Below, in pieces: positions 1 to 12,170 of a stretch of 64,000 bases of DNA. This DNA is from Tetragonia tetragonoides. Taxonomy: Eukaryota > Streptophyta > Magnoliopsida > Caryophyllales > Aizoaceae. The notes beneath the pieces are model-generated. The model did not search any database and was not told where the DNA came from. It was given only the letters and a program-made list of their open reading frames with translations. The stretch's first letter is position 1. Every line of letters starts with the position of its first letter. A program made the translations under genes and the position numbers. The stretch is from contig CM076145.1 in NCBI GenBank assembly GCA_038025085.1, positions 15,039,000 through 15,102,999 on the forward strand. Reading direction: 5' to 3'.

Positions 1-148
1 AAAGAAACTCGATGTAAACAAGAATAGATGTTCTCTTGCTAGTTCCTTGGTTGTTCTGTTTACTTTGCACACTTGCTCCCGCATCAGAGTCTACCACAGC
101 AGATACTCCGATTCGCAAGAACAGATACAAAGCCAATGAGGAATATCC
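1..148 (-). pseudogene. Continuation of PMD copy 1 beyond the solo LTR
   Basis: Once the solo LTR and one TATCC are removed, the minus-strand frame ending RNRLEGVD at the right side reads on into this segment. I do not regard the plus-strand frame at 36-290 as a gene. Its hydrophobic start looks like a signal peptide, but it runs straight into the LTR and its C-tract. Confidence 0.5.
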
Positions 149-1917
149 TGTAGACACCCTAATGTGTCCCCCTACCCCCCCCCCCCTTCAATGCCCAATG
201 ATGATAACCTATAATGAACCTAAGGAATTGAATGTCAATGCTCGAAATACTTGTGCTTATTTGTGTCCCATTATCCATATTTATTCCTGACTCTTCACAT
301 TTTCATACCATCAAATCTACATTTCCATAAGCTTTCCAACGCCATCTCATTTGTCCCAAACGGACACCGGACTCAAAAGTTATGATTTAATGAAGTTACG
401 GGCTAAAAACGATGTTCTCATACCCGCATATCACAGTTCAAGACTTATTTCTAGCCATTCAAGGATTTATTGGAGTATTAGCCCACTACTATTGTATTTC
501 CCTTTGAAATAGCTTTCCAATGATGTATTATGGGCCAAAATTCCATTAGAAACGAAGGAGATACATCCGATGATTGATTAATGTGCTGAAACAGACACCT
601 CTCTAGTGTTTGCACCATAACTCATAAGATGCTTGTGCTAAATGAGCCCACAGTATGTCAAAAGAAAGACTGTTGAACAAGGATTCCAACACACCAAGAA
701 TCAGGCCAATCGGAGCTCAAACAAGCGCTCCAAAGGCGTTTTCGTGGGAGCGGAGACCTCAAAACGGGCCGCTGGACCCAGCGGCAGCCGCCAGAGCCCA
801 TGCGGCATTGTGGAGGCACCAATTTTGGCCCGGGAACCCAAATTTTCTATTTTTGTCGGCCCATTCCCTATAAATACCCCTCTAAACTCTATTTTTTGAG
901 CAAGGAACTCATTATTACGGGATTCAACTCAAGAAAACCCTAATCTCTCTCTCTCTCTCTCCTCTCTTCCATTTAACCCAAGTCACATCAATCAAATCCA
1001 TCTTCAACCCCTAATCAAGAACAAGTGTCATCCCAAGATTAAGTCCAATATAAAGAGCAATTGACATTCAATTCTAGTACAATCAAGGTTCAGCCTGAGG
1101 GCTCATCTTTCCAACTCTTAAATCTATTTTCAAATCATGTTTTATTTATATTATTATCATGGTTAATATTTTTTGCATGTTTTAATTATTTTATTTAGTT
1201 CATCATATGTAGATTAAGTTTAATTAGTATCCTTACATGAACTTCATACTTTTTAGTTTATTTTCCAGTTTTCTTATACTTTATCATGTTTATTGTAAAT
1301 ATCATATTTTGCATGTTTTGCATGATTAGTCAATCCAATTAGCATACTAACATGTAATTTAGAGTTTATATCTTTTGTTTTACTTCCATTAAGTTACTAA
1401 CACGTTTATTCATGCAAATTGGCAATTGGCGCATTAAGCTAGCACGTCAAGGTTGGGGAACATATTTCTATTATTTTGGTTGTGTTCTATTAATCAAATC
1501 ATGCAATTGGGTAATCATGTGCAAAGCGATAACTTTAATAATTTGGTTTGTTCAACCAACCTAGTTAATTTAGGATCTTGGACGACCGGATTGTTTGGAA
1601 GCTAGGTATGTGAATTAAGAATCAACATGGATAGGATTAGTAGAGGCCGTTATTATGGGCAATTTAGATGAGATTCGTTTTGTCTTTTCGTACCCCCCCC
1701 CCCCCCCCCGAACTCAATCTTTGGCCTTTGGGTTATATGAGTCATAATTCCCAATAGAAATTGGGTGCAGATTGATAGTTTCCAATTATTTCCTTAAAAA
1801 TTGGTGGCGACTTCATTTGTTCAATAATCCCTTAATCATAATCAATATCAATCTCTTTTATATAAGAACCTATAACATATTATTTCAATTAGGCGCCGAA
1901 AGGCGAGGGTTCTTACA
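149..1917 (+). mobile_element. Solo LTR with 5-bp TSD
   Basis: The segment begins TGTAGACACC and ends TTCTTACA, so it has TG...CA ends. It is flanked on both sides by TATCC (144-148 and 1918-1922), a perfect 5-bp target duplication. Inside is a TATA box (TATAAATA at 869-876), then CT-rich leader-like sequence near 945-965 and a C-homopolymer near 1692-1709. No gag or pol is present and the length (1769 bp) suits a single LTR, so this is a solo LTR left by LTR-LTR recombination. Removing it rejoins the antisense PMD coding sequence in frame at the TATCC site. Its family is probably Ty3/gypsy, but that part is inference. Confidence 0.88.
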
Positions 1918-3535
1918 TATCCACACCCTCCAAACGATTTCGAAGGAGAACATGACCCTGAAGATTCAGCTCTGAAGATCGGTTTTCCAAACCTACATTG
2001 ATGGAGGCTTGGATTTGCCTCATATTCCAAGGATGGTTCAAAGACTCTATTAAGGGGGCGGCGAAAGCCTGACGGATACCAAATTGACAAGCGACTAATT
2101 GAGGATTGTATACCTCAGTACTCAGCCAAGGAATCTCAAAATACAAGAGATCCCTACAGGCAAGAACGGATCTCCAGTAAGGTTGGAGAGAAGAGGTCAT
2201 GAAAAAAGGGATAAGCTCCCGAAGCCACCAAGGAAGTACCATTCGAGTATCCTCCACACTAAAGCCAGGAATTCCTAAGCAATGATGAGGATGCCAGTTA
2301 AATTGAGATTTCAAAGAGAAAACCTCAAAAAGTACTAAAGGGAGATCCTCAACTCGAGAAGGTTGAAGCAGATTGAAACATGCTTCGGCCACAGAAGACC
2401 ACTCAGCAAAAGGGGAAAGATTACAGGAATGGAAATCCCCCTCACGAGCAGCTAGTTCTTTCTGATAAGAGAGATTATGTGTTTCAATGGAGGATATGTT
2501 CATTTGAGAAGGATAATATAGAAAACCCCAAGATGTGAGAAGCCAAAAAGGACATGATTGTTGAACCTAGGGACCCTCAGGGATAAGATCTCGGGTTAAA
2601 TTTGACATACCCCTAAAACTGAGAAAGTAAAAAAAGAGCTAGTGTAATTGGACCTTCCATTGAGGCCACATTAGCAGCCAAATAAAGGAAAGAATTCCAA
2701 TCGAAGAACTATAGCTCATAAATAATCGATGAAACACGTACAAACAAGACTACCTCAACATTAGACACATGAATGGGTGGGAGGAAGATACGAAAAGTGA
2801 GTCAACAGATTCGAATATGAGACAGTTCGTGCAGAGGTAGATGTATAAAAGATTTTAAAAGGGCATCAGCAGGCTCGAAATACTCATCATTCACGAAAGA
2901 TGAGTTGCAAAAGGAATAACCTGGGAACGCTAGAGGAAGTTCATCTGGGCAGGGGCTAGTCAAATAAGCTATACAGTTTGAATTACTTCTCCAGTATTGA
3001 AGCAATTGATAGCAGCATGCCAAGCAAGCCAAAGGGCGGTAGAAATATTACCATCATAAGGGATCTTGGCAAAAAGAGATAAACGAATAAAATCAAAAAT
3101 CTTATTCGAATGCCAGCGAGAGTGAAAGGCTTGGAGATTATTAAACCAACGTCTAGGGCGGTCATTAAGAAAATTCATCCACCCATGAACAGGTCTATCT
3201 CGAGTAGAAAAGTTAGAACGAAAAACACGGGAAGATAGAATTAATGGTAAACTGCGACCATGGAAAACAGAAGAGAAGACCAATAAGAAGTAACTTTGTG
3301 AAATACCTCGAATTGAAACAGGATCAAAGCAAGGAACCAATGAAAAAGATTTTAAGAGCTGACCTCGAAAGGGTTCTTCATCAGGGGCGTTGTAAGACGA
3401 TGACCGGAGGATAAAACAATTGGGCCAATACGAATTAGTGTGTATCTCGATCAGCTTGAAAAGATCTTGAGCATCAAGGGCCATATTAAGAGAACCGATG
3501 CTAACTAAATCAAGAAAGAGAGGATGAGTAGCCAT
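1918..3535 (-). pseudogene. Antisense plant-mobile-domain (PMD) gene, copy 1, degraded
   Basis: On the minus strand, the likely start (MATHPLF, ATG at 3535) opens a frame to 2969. A shifted frame (3032-2802) and a third (2503-1918 and on across the solo LTR) continue it. Similarity to copy 2 at 20906-24205 is plain: both have an HGW...PR.WF block, then FHSRW..N.I.DFIRL.LF..IP, then AIN.F...QTV, and later FNWHP and EVYNPQLVA.QFG. This is the plant mobile domain (transposase-derived, aminotransferase-like PMD family). Frameshifts and stops make it a pseudogene. A CCAAT/TATA-like block lies upstream at 3642-3700. Its cellular function, if any, is unknown. Confidence 0.8.
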
Positions 3536-3641
3536 TTTTTCGAAAATTAAGAGAAAGGATAGGAGAAAGGAGAAAGAAAAATTGGGGTTTAGGGCGCAAT
3601 TTGAAGACAGAGAAAACAATGAGAAACATTGGAGTTAGAAA

Positions 3642-3700
3642 GGATATTTATAATGGCGATAGTCATCATTAACTGAAATACACGACTACCCAGGACCAAT
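3642..3700 (-). promoter_or_regulatory. Conserved CCAAT/TATA-like promoter block of antisense PMD gene, copy 1
   Basis: Read on the minus strand, this contains ATTGGTC (an inverted CCAAT box at 3696-3700), the shared string GGGTAGTCGTGT, TTTCAGTTAATGATGACTA, and ATTATAAATATCC (a TATA-like box at 3642-3654), about 107 bases before the ATG at 3535. The same motifs in the same order and spacing precede the ATG of copy 2 (20750-20806, ATG 20906). Conservation between two otherwise diverged copies suggests the antisense gene has its own promoter. Activity has not been shown. Confidence 0.55.
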
Positions 3701-3800
3701 GAAGGGACACTGGCAAAGATGGCTGTACCATCAAAGCGCGGGAAACAAAACGTCAACAGTACAATAATACAAAAGAAACTCGAAAAGTTTACATGTGTAT

Positions 3801-3812
3801 TAAGGGGGCAGC
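3801..3812 (+). other. Polypurine tract of the left-hand retroelement
   Basis: TAAGGGGGCAGC lies immediately before the TGTTACAC start of the LTR at 3813. The matching tract in the other copy (minus strand, 20638-20650) reads AGGGGGGCAGT before TGTTACAC. Confidence 0.7.
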
Positions 3813-4701
<889 letters not shown>

Positions 4702-5325
4702 GTGTCCTCCATTAATGATTTTTTCAAGCCTACTATGAGGGTTGCAGTTTTCACCCATATTTAAAGCACTATCAACAACAACAACAAAAAAAAAAAAATC
4801 TTGCGAAAGAGAGAGAAATAGAGGTTATGATCTATCGGTTGAACTCTAAATAGGTGAAATCATTAAAAGAACTCGGAAACACTTGCCATGACATTAGAGA
4901 TTTTGTTGAGAGAGATGGAAATAGTGAAATGATGTTGAGAAGAGAGTATATTTCCTTCTTACTCATAACATAGTTGAAGGAGAAATAGAAACAAAATTAG
5001 TCAAATTGATCAATAAATAAAACTTTTTTGAGGGAGGTTGATAGATGGAAGTTACGGTCTCATCAATTCATTGGTCTATGAGAGAGAGAAAGGGGGAGAG
5101 AGAGAAGAGATGAAGTTGGATGACAACACTTTCTCTTTTTGAAAATTGAAATCAATTTACTTATTACTGTGTAATCTGTGTTACTATTGCCTTTTTTCCC
5201 TCGTCATCGTGTTACTATTGTTGCTTTGGTTTATTACGCATTAATATAATAAAAATTTGGCTAGATGACTAGACCCACTAACAATAAATTGGGTCCCCTG
5301 AAATTTGGAGGCCTTGTGCGGCCGC
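4702..5325. other. AT-rich intergenic DNA, no gene recognised
   Basis: Contains a poly-A run (about 4787-4799) and purine-rich GAGAGA stretches (4808-4816, 5080-5110). The end (about 5290-5325) carries a GGGTCCCCT...GGCCTTGTGCGGCCG block that resembles the ends of hAT elements such as the one at 54618-55790. No coding frame is supported. Confidence 0.4.
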
Positions 5326-5660
5326 TAGACCTGGCCATTGGGCCGAGCTAGGCCCAGGCACGTAATGTTTTGGACTGGGTCTGGGCCTAACCGGTCTTTC
5401 CAGTCTGAAGGACCGACCCATGACTGTAATTTGCCCATTTAGAAGTAGTGCATTGCTGGGTTTGGGTTAAATTGAAGTTAAAACAGTTTTAGACCAGCCC
5501 AGTTGAACATACACTGAACCGGCCCATGTATGTCACGTAATTGACCGGCCCATGAAGGCAAGCAATTGACCGGCCCAGTTCACTGACCGGTGCAGGCCCA
5601 AGCACACTATATGGACCGCCCATGAACATTGTACAAGGCCCATTAATAACTGTGCTTTCC
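5326..5660. mobile_element. Possible hAT terminal/subterminal region
   Basis: TAGACCTGGCC at 5326 resembles the TIR of the short hAT at 39209 (TAGACCTGATC). It is followed by dense GGCCCA/GACCGG motifs, as in hAT subterminal regions. The partner end was not found near 17.6-18.9 kb, so the link to the downstream transposase exons is inference. Confidence 0.4.
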
Positions 5661-5851
5661 AGTTGTATTATTCAATTCAAATATTCAATCAATTGTTGTT
5701 CAAATATTTAATCTAATTCAATAAAATATCTTTCTCAAAAAAAAAGGAAAAAAAATAATTAAAATAAATATGCCTTTGTTCAGCTTTTTACAATCTGAAT
5801 TGATTCATTATCTGTCTACTTTATACAAATTCAAAGTTTGAATGAAATTAA

Positions 5852-6172
5852 TAATTTTAGGCTTGCGGTTGTTAATTGTGCTGAGTTGTGTGGTATGCAC
5901 ACTGATTTAAAGAGTCTTGAGGTCTTGCGGGCCTACTTTCACTTTATACAATTGCAATTCTGCTTTGTAGAGCTGGTCATTGAAATCAAAACAAAAATGA
6001 GTGAATGCAATAATTTTGAGCTCGCGGTTGTGAATTGTGTTGTGTTGTGCTTGGTATGCAGACTGATTTGAAGAGTATTGAGGTCTTGCAGGCCTACCTT
6101 CACTTTATACAATTGCGGTTCAGCTTTGTAGAGCTGGTCATTGAAATCAAAACAAAAATGAGTGAATGCAAG
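5852..6172. repeat. Tandem duplication, unit about 160 bp, two copies
   Basis: Copy 1 starts at 5852 and copy 2 at 6011. Both run from TAATTTT.... through GCGGTTGT, ACTGATTT, AGGTCTTGC, AATTGC and GTAGAGCTGGTCATTGAAAT to GAGTGAATGCAA. It lies upstream of the hAT transposase exon 1. No function is evident. Confidence 0.8.
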
Positions 6173-6554
6173 ATAAGTCTACTACTGAATATAAGATAAG
6201 CCTAGTAGAAATTGTAACGTTACAATGGAAAACAGCATACAACTTGCACAAGTGAATGGAAATTCTAAGTGAACTAATTATCTATAAATACCACACTTAT
6301 TACTCTATTTTCCTCACACCATCTTCTCTTTCACTCTTTCTAAATTTCTACATTGCAAATCCCACAATTGTACATGTTTTAAGTAGTATCTAAAAACACA
6401 AACAAATCCTAGAGCTTTTATTTTTCCAAAAAAAATGTATGTCTCAAGTAAGAATTTCTATTGTAATTCTAAGTGTGAGTGTTCTGAATTATCTAAGTAA
6501 TTAGTTATAAGTTCTTGGTGTGATACTAGTTTTCAAAAATTTATATCAATTTCA

Positions 6555-6708
6555 ATGGCTGGTTATCCTAATTGGCACACATATTTCGGAGACACTTATT
6601 CCGGTGATTTTGGACTTGACGATACACAAGCAGAAGAAGAAGCTATACGAACCAACGATTCCAGGAGGATGCCTCCACCGAGAGCTAATCCAACTCCTCA
6701 AGAACAAG
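6555..6708 (+). pseudogene. hAT transposase exon 1 (N-terminus)
   Basis: The ATG at 6555 opens MAGYPNWHTYFGDTYSG. The frame is read to 6708, where a GT donor follows. The exon is 154 nt, leaving phase 1. The acceptor TTTTTTTCAAG|GG at 8685/8686 supplies GG, completing a glycine codon and leading in frame into the BED-finger exon. The leader before it contains a TATA-like CTATAAATACC near 6281-6291 and a plausible 5' UTR. The N-terminus alone does not identify the family; assignment rests on the downstream exon. Confidence 0.6.
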
Positions 6709-6753
6709 GTAATCCCAAACTTTAATTTTATACCACCTAAATTATCACCTATG

Positions 6754-6998
6754 AACTGATTTTATGTTATCACCTATAAAGTGATTTACTAAACCAATAA
6801 ACTGATTTCCTAAACCTTTGTTTATCACTTAAACATCACAAGAAAGACACTATAAACTGATTCACTATTATCGTAAATTGATTCACTGTTATCACCTATA
6901 AACTGATTTTATGTTATCAACTAAAAAGTGACTTACTAAACGTATAAACTGATTTCTTAAACCTTTGTTTATCACTTAAACATCACAAGAAAGGCACT
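6754..6998. repeat. Direct repeat of about 100 bp in the hAT intron
   Basis: AACTGATTTTATGTTATCA...CATCACAAGAAAG occurs twice, offset by about 145 bases, with small differences. Confidence 0.65.
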
Positions 6999-7963
6999 TA
7001 GACTAGACACTTAGTTTAACACCCACACATCAGTTTAATGCGCACCATAAACAAAAACATAATGAGAAACTGGAAACATAAACAAAAAGTTGGGCCATAA
7101 TAAAACAAAATTAAAAACCATAATTAAAAACAAAATTAATATCAAGTATAGTTAACAGTTTAACCCAATCATATCCACAAAACCATAATTAAAATCATAA
7201 ATAAAAACTCATCAACCATAACAAAAAAAATATCAGAAACAAAACCATAACTAGAAACAAAATTATTACTAAGTATACTTAATAGTTTAACACCCATATA
7301 AGATCCACAAATCACAAAATCACAAAATCATTATTTATAAACAATAGCAAAAAAATTATTATTTACACACAAAATTATGATTTACAAACACTTCAAATCT
7401 ACAAAAGCACAAAATTGAACGAAAGAAAATTAACATGATATTAAGACAAATCAAACCCACGATTAGAAAGAAAATCAAAAAATTATATTTAAAAACAAAA
7501 TCACAAAATTATTATTTACAAACAAAATCAACAACCATACTCACAAAATCATTATGAATTTTAGAAGTACTACTCACGATTGCACAAATTGCCTACTTGC
7601 TTCCACAAATCTTGCATAAAAAACACTTTTCGTGTATTGTATGTTGTAATTCTACACATGAAGCAAACCAAAAAAAAAACCCTAGAAATCATTAAAGAGC
7701 AGATTGAACAAAAAAAAAAACCCTAGAAATAAACGTCAATTAATTAGTCAAATTTGAAAAAGAGAGAGAGAGGTCTCACCTTGTTTACAGAGTTGATGAG
7801 ATGGAACTTAAGAGTTGATAGAGAGAGAGAGTGTGAGTGGAGAGCTTTAATTTTGTAGATTTGAGAGTGGATTCGTGGATTGAGATTTAAGAGAGATGGA
7901 ATGAGAGGGCGGTGAGGAGTGAGAGATATCACGAAAGAGAGGAGAGATGGAGTGAGGAGGCAG

Positions 7964-8026
7964 AGACGGTGGAGTGAGAGGAAGAGACGGTGGAGTGAGA
8001 GGAAGAGACGGTGGAGTGAGAGTGGC
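7964..8026. repeat. 21-bp tandem repeat, 3 copies
   Basis: Unit AGAGACGGTGGAGTGAGAGGA repeated three times in a purine-rich tract. Confidence 0.8.
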
Positions 8027-8685
8027 GTGAGGCTGTGAGGGAGATCTCTAGAGAGAGAGTGAGAGGGTACAGCCGTAGATGAGAAGATAATAAGCAAAAA
8101 TTAGGCAATTTAGTTAGTTTTTACTATTTATATGCTGTGAGACTCTCACACTCTAAACCTAACAATGCTAACATCTTAATTTATGTTGGACCAGGCGTAC
8201 AAATTCAACTTGAATGGGCTAGAAAATGTTGATCCAATGGGCTACAAAATGTTAATTCAATGGGCTACGAATTACTAATCAGAATTGAATTGAATGGCCC
8301 AATTGCACAGCTAATTAATTTGTTAATTTATTTCTTATTTTCTATTATATTAAATTTATATTTTGTCATTACTTTCACCTATAAAATATTTTGTATTTTG
8401 TTTTTTTTATTATGTTAAATTTATATTTTGTTTTTTTAATTATTTAAATTAATTTAATTGTTTATCTCTTGTTATTTTATTATGTTAAATTCATATTTTG
8501 TTAATTGTTATTATTGTCACTTATAATTTTATGTTTTGTTAATTGTTAGTTATTGTCACCTATAAAATATTTTTTTTTAGGGAATACAATATTATTATTA
8601 CTAGTCACTCATTGCATAGCTAATTTAATTTAATTGTGTATTATTTTATTTGCTAACTAATTTATTGTTATTTGTTTTTTTCAAG

Positions 8686-9151
8686 GGAACATCGAAGCTG
8701 AACCTTCTAATTCACCGGAAAGTTTCAAGAGGCAATCAACTTCATGGGTTTTGGAGCATTTTGAGAAATACCCTACCCTTGAAAAGGGAAGATACGAACT
8801 TTTATGCAAAATTTGTGCAACTATGAAAAGGAATCAAGGACCTTTAAAATAGCGAACATGACAAGGTACAGGAACACCAACCCGTCACTTGCAATCGAAT
8901 CACTATTTGGGTTGCGACTCAAGTTTTGAACCGGGCCAAACTCAAATTTTCGGGTATTAGAACCAAACACCCGGCGCAGGTATGTTCTCATTTAGTCGTT
9001 CTACTATGATACAAGAGCTTAGTAGATATGTTACAGATGATGAGTTGCCTTTTGGTCATGGTGAAAGTCCTTACCTTGAACGTTTTGCTAAAATGAATTT
9101 ACATCCTGCGTACAAACCCGTGCCTAGAAACAGTCTGAAACGTAGTGTTTT
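8686..9151 (+). pseudogene. hAT transposase exon 2, BED zinc finger
   Basis: Reads ...SWVLEHFEKYPTLEKGR..LLCKIC, then in a shifted frame GTGTPTRHLQSNH. The order W..F.K, CxxC, GTGT..RHL...H is the BED-type zinc finger that opens plant hAT (RICESLEEPER/DAYSLEEPER-like) transposases. A stop follows GPLK near 8850 and a frameshift separates the CxxC from the HxxxxH half, so the DNA-binding domain is destroyed. The open stretch from 8982 (SRYVTDDELPFGHGE) is the usual conserved region after the finger. The exon is cut at 9151 by a solo LTR and resumes at about 11737. Confidence 0.82.
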
Positions 9152-11736
9152 TGTGATACCCCAATATTTTCTATAATTATTATATTGATTTATAAATAGT
9201 TTTGAAAATTAAATCGTATTTACATTCAATAATTCGATTTATCCAATTAAAGTCATAAATTAACATTAATTATTATTATGAGACTTTCATAATTTATTTT
9301 TATCAAATTTGGGGAGTTTAATTAAATTATTTTATATATAAATAAGAATTATTCATATTGTTTTATTTAGCTTTAATTAGCAATTTAAATAAGAAAATTA
9401 TTTAAAAGTTTTCCTAAACCTATTAGTACTGACTTTGGTTGACTGGGGGTCTATATAAAGAAAAACATGGGGCAAGTAGTCAGTTTGCACAACTGATCAA
9501 AAACCCTCATCACTTTCTCTCTCTTCCTTCTCCTCACCCGACCTCCCTCTCTCTCTCGCTTCTCTCTTTCGCCGGCTCTCTTTCTCTCTCTCCTCTCTCT
9601 GTCGTCGCCGGTCATCGGCCACCTCACGCCACCGGTAAGCTCTCTCCCTTCTCTCTCCCTCTTTCTCTTTCTTTTTCTCTTTCTCTTTCTCACGCGATTC
9701 TTCTCTCTCTCTCTCCCCTATTTTGGGTCGCGCCACCGCAAGACCACCATGGCACCACCAGGTCGTCGCCTGGGTGATCACCGATGGTGGCCTGAGACGC
9801 CTCACCTCCCCCTGCTTTCTCTCTCTCTTTTCGCTCTCTCACACTCGTTCTCCCTCTCTCTCTTTTTCGCACTCTTTTTCTCTCTCCTCACTGTCGCTTC
9901 GGCGAGCCACTGCAGCCCTCACCGACCCTGGGTGGTCGGTGGGTGGTGGTGATGGTGATGGATCGGTCCATGGGCCCCATGCATGGGTGACCGTGGCCTA
10001 GACTTGGTTTTGAAGTTAGGGTTTTGATTTTTATTTTCATAATTATTTATTTTCGATTTTCAACAGATTTTCTTTTATTGTTTATATTAATTCTGCACTC
10101 ATTCGGAATCAGAATTCGGATTTTCAAAAGCCTAAATTGGTTGAATAAATCAAGGAGTTTAATAAAATTATCAGATTAATATTTCGTTACTGTTTGGATT
10201 TTTTTTTTTTTTAATTAGGACCTAACGAGAAAGCATGATTGTCTTTAGTTGGAGCATACTTTCTATTGGGAAGCGTTTTAGTGGTATGCACTCATGCCTA
10301 CCTTATTCCAATGCCCGATCAAAACTATTTTGATGTGTTATGTACTGCTAGTTGGGAATTGTTTGTGAATTTAGTATGCAAAGCATGATTAAATTATATC
10401 GTCATTATTATGAGATTATTAAGCATGTTTACTACTGTAATTATAAATTATAATGAGCATGTAGATATTATCAAGTTTCGAGAATTAATTAGTTCATATG
10501 TTGGTTATTGGATAATTGTTGAATGATGGATTATTAATATTATTATGCTACGTAATACTTGCCAATTGGTATGGGTATTATTGAGTACTAGTGAGCACCT
10601 ATATATTTATCGTTGAATGTATTTGGATGAATTGTGATTTTTGGATATCATATTACCCTGTCGAAGTGCTGCCGAAATTGTGCTAGACATTGCATGTCAT
10701 CTTTATGAATTATCGTTATTGAATTAAAGATTGTTTAATTCTCATCGTATTAAATTATCATTATCGTCGTTATTTACTATTTATTGTCAAAAGCATGAAA
10801 TGAATAAGTAAGTCGTGGTCTCGTAGTACCACTATGTCAACCAATGCAAATTATGTGAATTGAATTAAATGAGAGTAAGACTCCTAATGGATCCCTAGGA
10901 GTAGTCAAGCAATCGGGATTACACCTAATGGTAGAGTTTAGGGATGCGTGATTCCCAAGTTACATATGGACGCCTCATAGTGTGTCTAGGACGGATCATT
11001 CCCCATTTATTAAGTCCTCTAGACTCGTTTATTATACTAGAGGTAGTGTGCACACTAGCGTCATTAAGTCCATGGCATGATTGTATCTTTCGATGGACAG
11101 TATGGGTAATCACTGTTCTATTCGCTCTCTTACATCTCTCTAATCAAGACGGATTGTCTATGTCGTATTTTGTATGATCACTATATAAGAATTTCATGTA
11201 AATGAAAGTCGTTATGCGTATGCTTGATTATATGCTTATGTGCGTATAAAAATGAATTTCAATGATTCTTCTAAAACCTGGTTTGCGAAATGTTTTTACT
11301 GGGTACGGATGACGTTTATTTAGTTCATCTGATTTTTGTTTCTCTTTTGTTTCGTTTCTTTTCTTCTGTATTTTGTTTCCGTCACGGAAACCAAAGTGCA
11401 GGTTTAGTCTAGTGAGGATGTACAGCTTGGAAGCTAGAATTGTTCAGTTTAGATTGTTGGGATTTTTGGTTTGTGCCCTTTGAAGGCAAGTTGTAATAAT
11501 TGGATTAATGGTTTTAAGCTCACTATATAGACAACTCTGATAATGATTGTTTTAGATTGTTTAAGTTTCCTTAGTAAGCTCCTTTGATGCCTAGACTTTC
11601 TTTCTGCTTAGCATTTACTCCTTAGTGATAAATGTTGCAGTAGCGCACCTGGGTTTGTGACGGTTCAGTGGTGTTGAATCGTGTATAGCAATGTCGATAG
11701 CTCCCAGGAAATCGTTGTAAAGTCGAGGGTGTTACA
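9152..11736 (+). mobile_element. Solo LTR (long, Tekay/Del-like ends) inside the hAT gene
   Basis: Begins TGTGATACCCC and ends GGGTGTTACA, i.e. TG...CA with imperfect terminal inverted repeats. A TATA box (TATATAAAG) lies near 9452-9460, followed by a CT-rich leader (9500-9950) that makes spurious serine/leucine-rich or arginine-rich frames on both strands. There is no gag or pol. The interrupted transposase reads LKRSVF on the left and F/HAYKETRRQMV on the right. Short T-rich flanks (GTTTT / TCTTT) suggest a mutated 5-bp duplication. The ends and the 2.6-kb length resemble LTRs of Tekay/Del chromoviruses; that lineage call is from memory of family traits. Confidence 0.75.
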
Positions 11737-12170
11737 TCTTTTCATGCTTATAAAGAAACTAGAAGGCAAATGGTTGAATTCTTTAAGTCATTTGATAGAC
11801 ATGTTGCTCTTACTAGTGATACATGGTCTTCTCCGCAAGGTGAACCATATTTATATATGACTGTGCATTGGTTAGATCGAAAATATCAATTGCAAAAGCG
11901 TATTATTACTTTCGATCTCATGGAAGAAAAGCATTCTGATTTTCATATTAAAGTAAGAATTATGGAGGAATTGAAATTATTTCATTTGGTTGATAAAGTG
12001 TTTTCCATTTCATTTGATAATGCAACGGCTAATACTAAATGCATTGATTATCTGAAGCCTGAATTGCCTAGTATTGGATAGAGCCTTTTTGCATGTTAGA
12101 TGTTGTGCACATGTTCTTAATTTATGTGTCCAAGATGGCATCAAACCTTTGTCCGCATTTCTTGATCCAA
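11737..12170 (+). pseudogene. hAT transposase, central catalytic-region fragment
   Basis: The frame at 11770-12081 reads MVEFFKSFDRHVALTSDTWS, which contains the hAT (S)LTSDxW block with its catalytic aspartate. It continues to FSISFDNATANT, the second conserved acidic block. A one-base shift at about 12080 then gives FLHVRCCAHVLNLCVQDG, the typical C/H motif of the hAT RNase H-like fold. The fragment ends ...SAFLDP at 12170, where a Helitron end (CTAG) begins. It is a pseudogene through frameshift and interruption. Confidence 0.88.

Larger units (their letters stand above)
6709..8685 (+). other. Inferred intron of the hAT gene, repeat-rich
   Basis: GT...AG bounded, about 1977 bp and AT-rich. 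It holds two copies of a roughly 100-base segment with CTATAAA.TGATT motifs (about 6754-6852 and 6900-6998), a CT-rich minus-strand stretch (7744-8097) and three copies of a 21-bp unit containing GAGACGGTGGAGTGAGAG (7964-8026). The 117-residue minus-strand frame there is low-complexity and I do not accept it as a gene. The size suggests something has inserted in the intron. Confidence 0.45.

Noticed and set aside
36..290. 84-residue frame with a signal-peptide-like start
   Set aside because: It crosses the retroelement/solo-LTR border at 149 and includes the C-tract; the minus strand is the real coding direction.
7744..8097. 117-residue minus-strand frame with LSLHRLFLSLHRL repeats
   Set aside because: It reflects a 21-bp purine-rich tandem repeat; composition is low-complexity.
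9439..10001. Ser/Leu-rich and Arg/Glu-rich frames on both strands
   Set aside because: They lie in the CT-rich leader of a solo LTR and are low-complexity on both strands.
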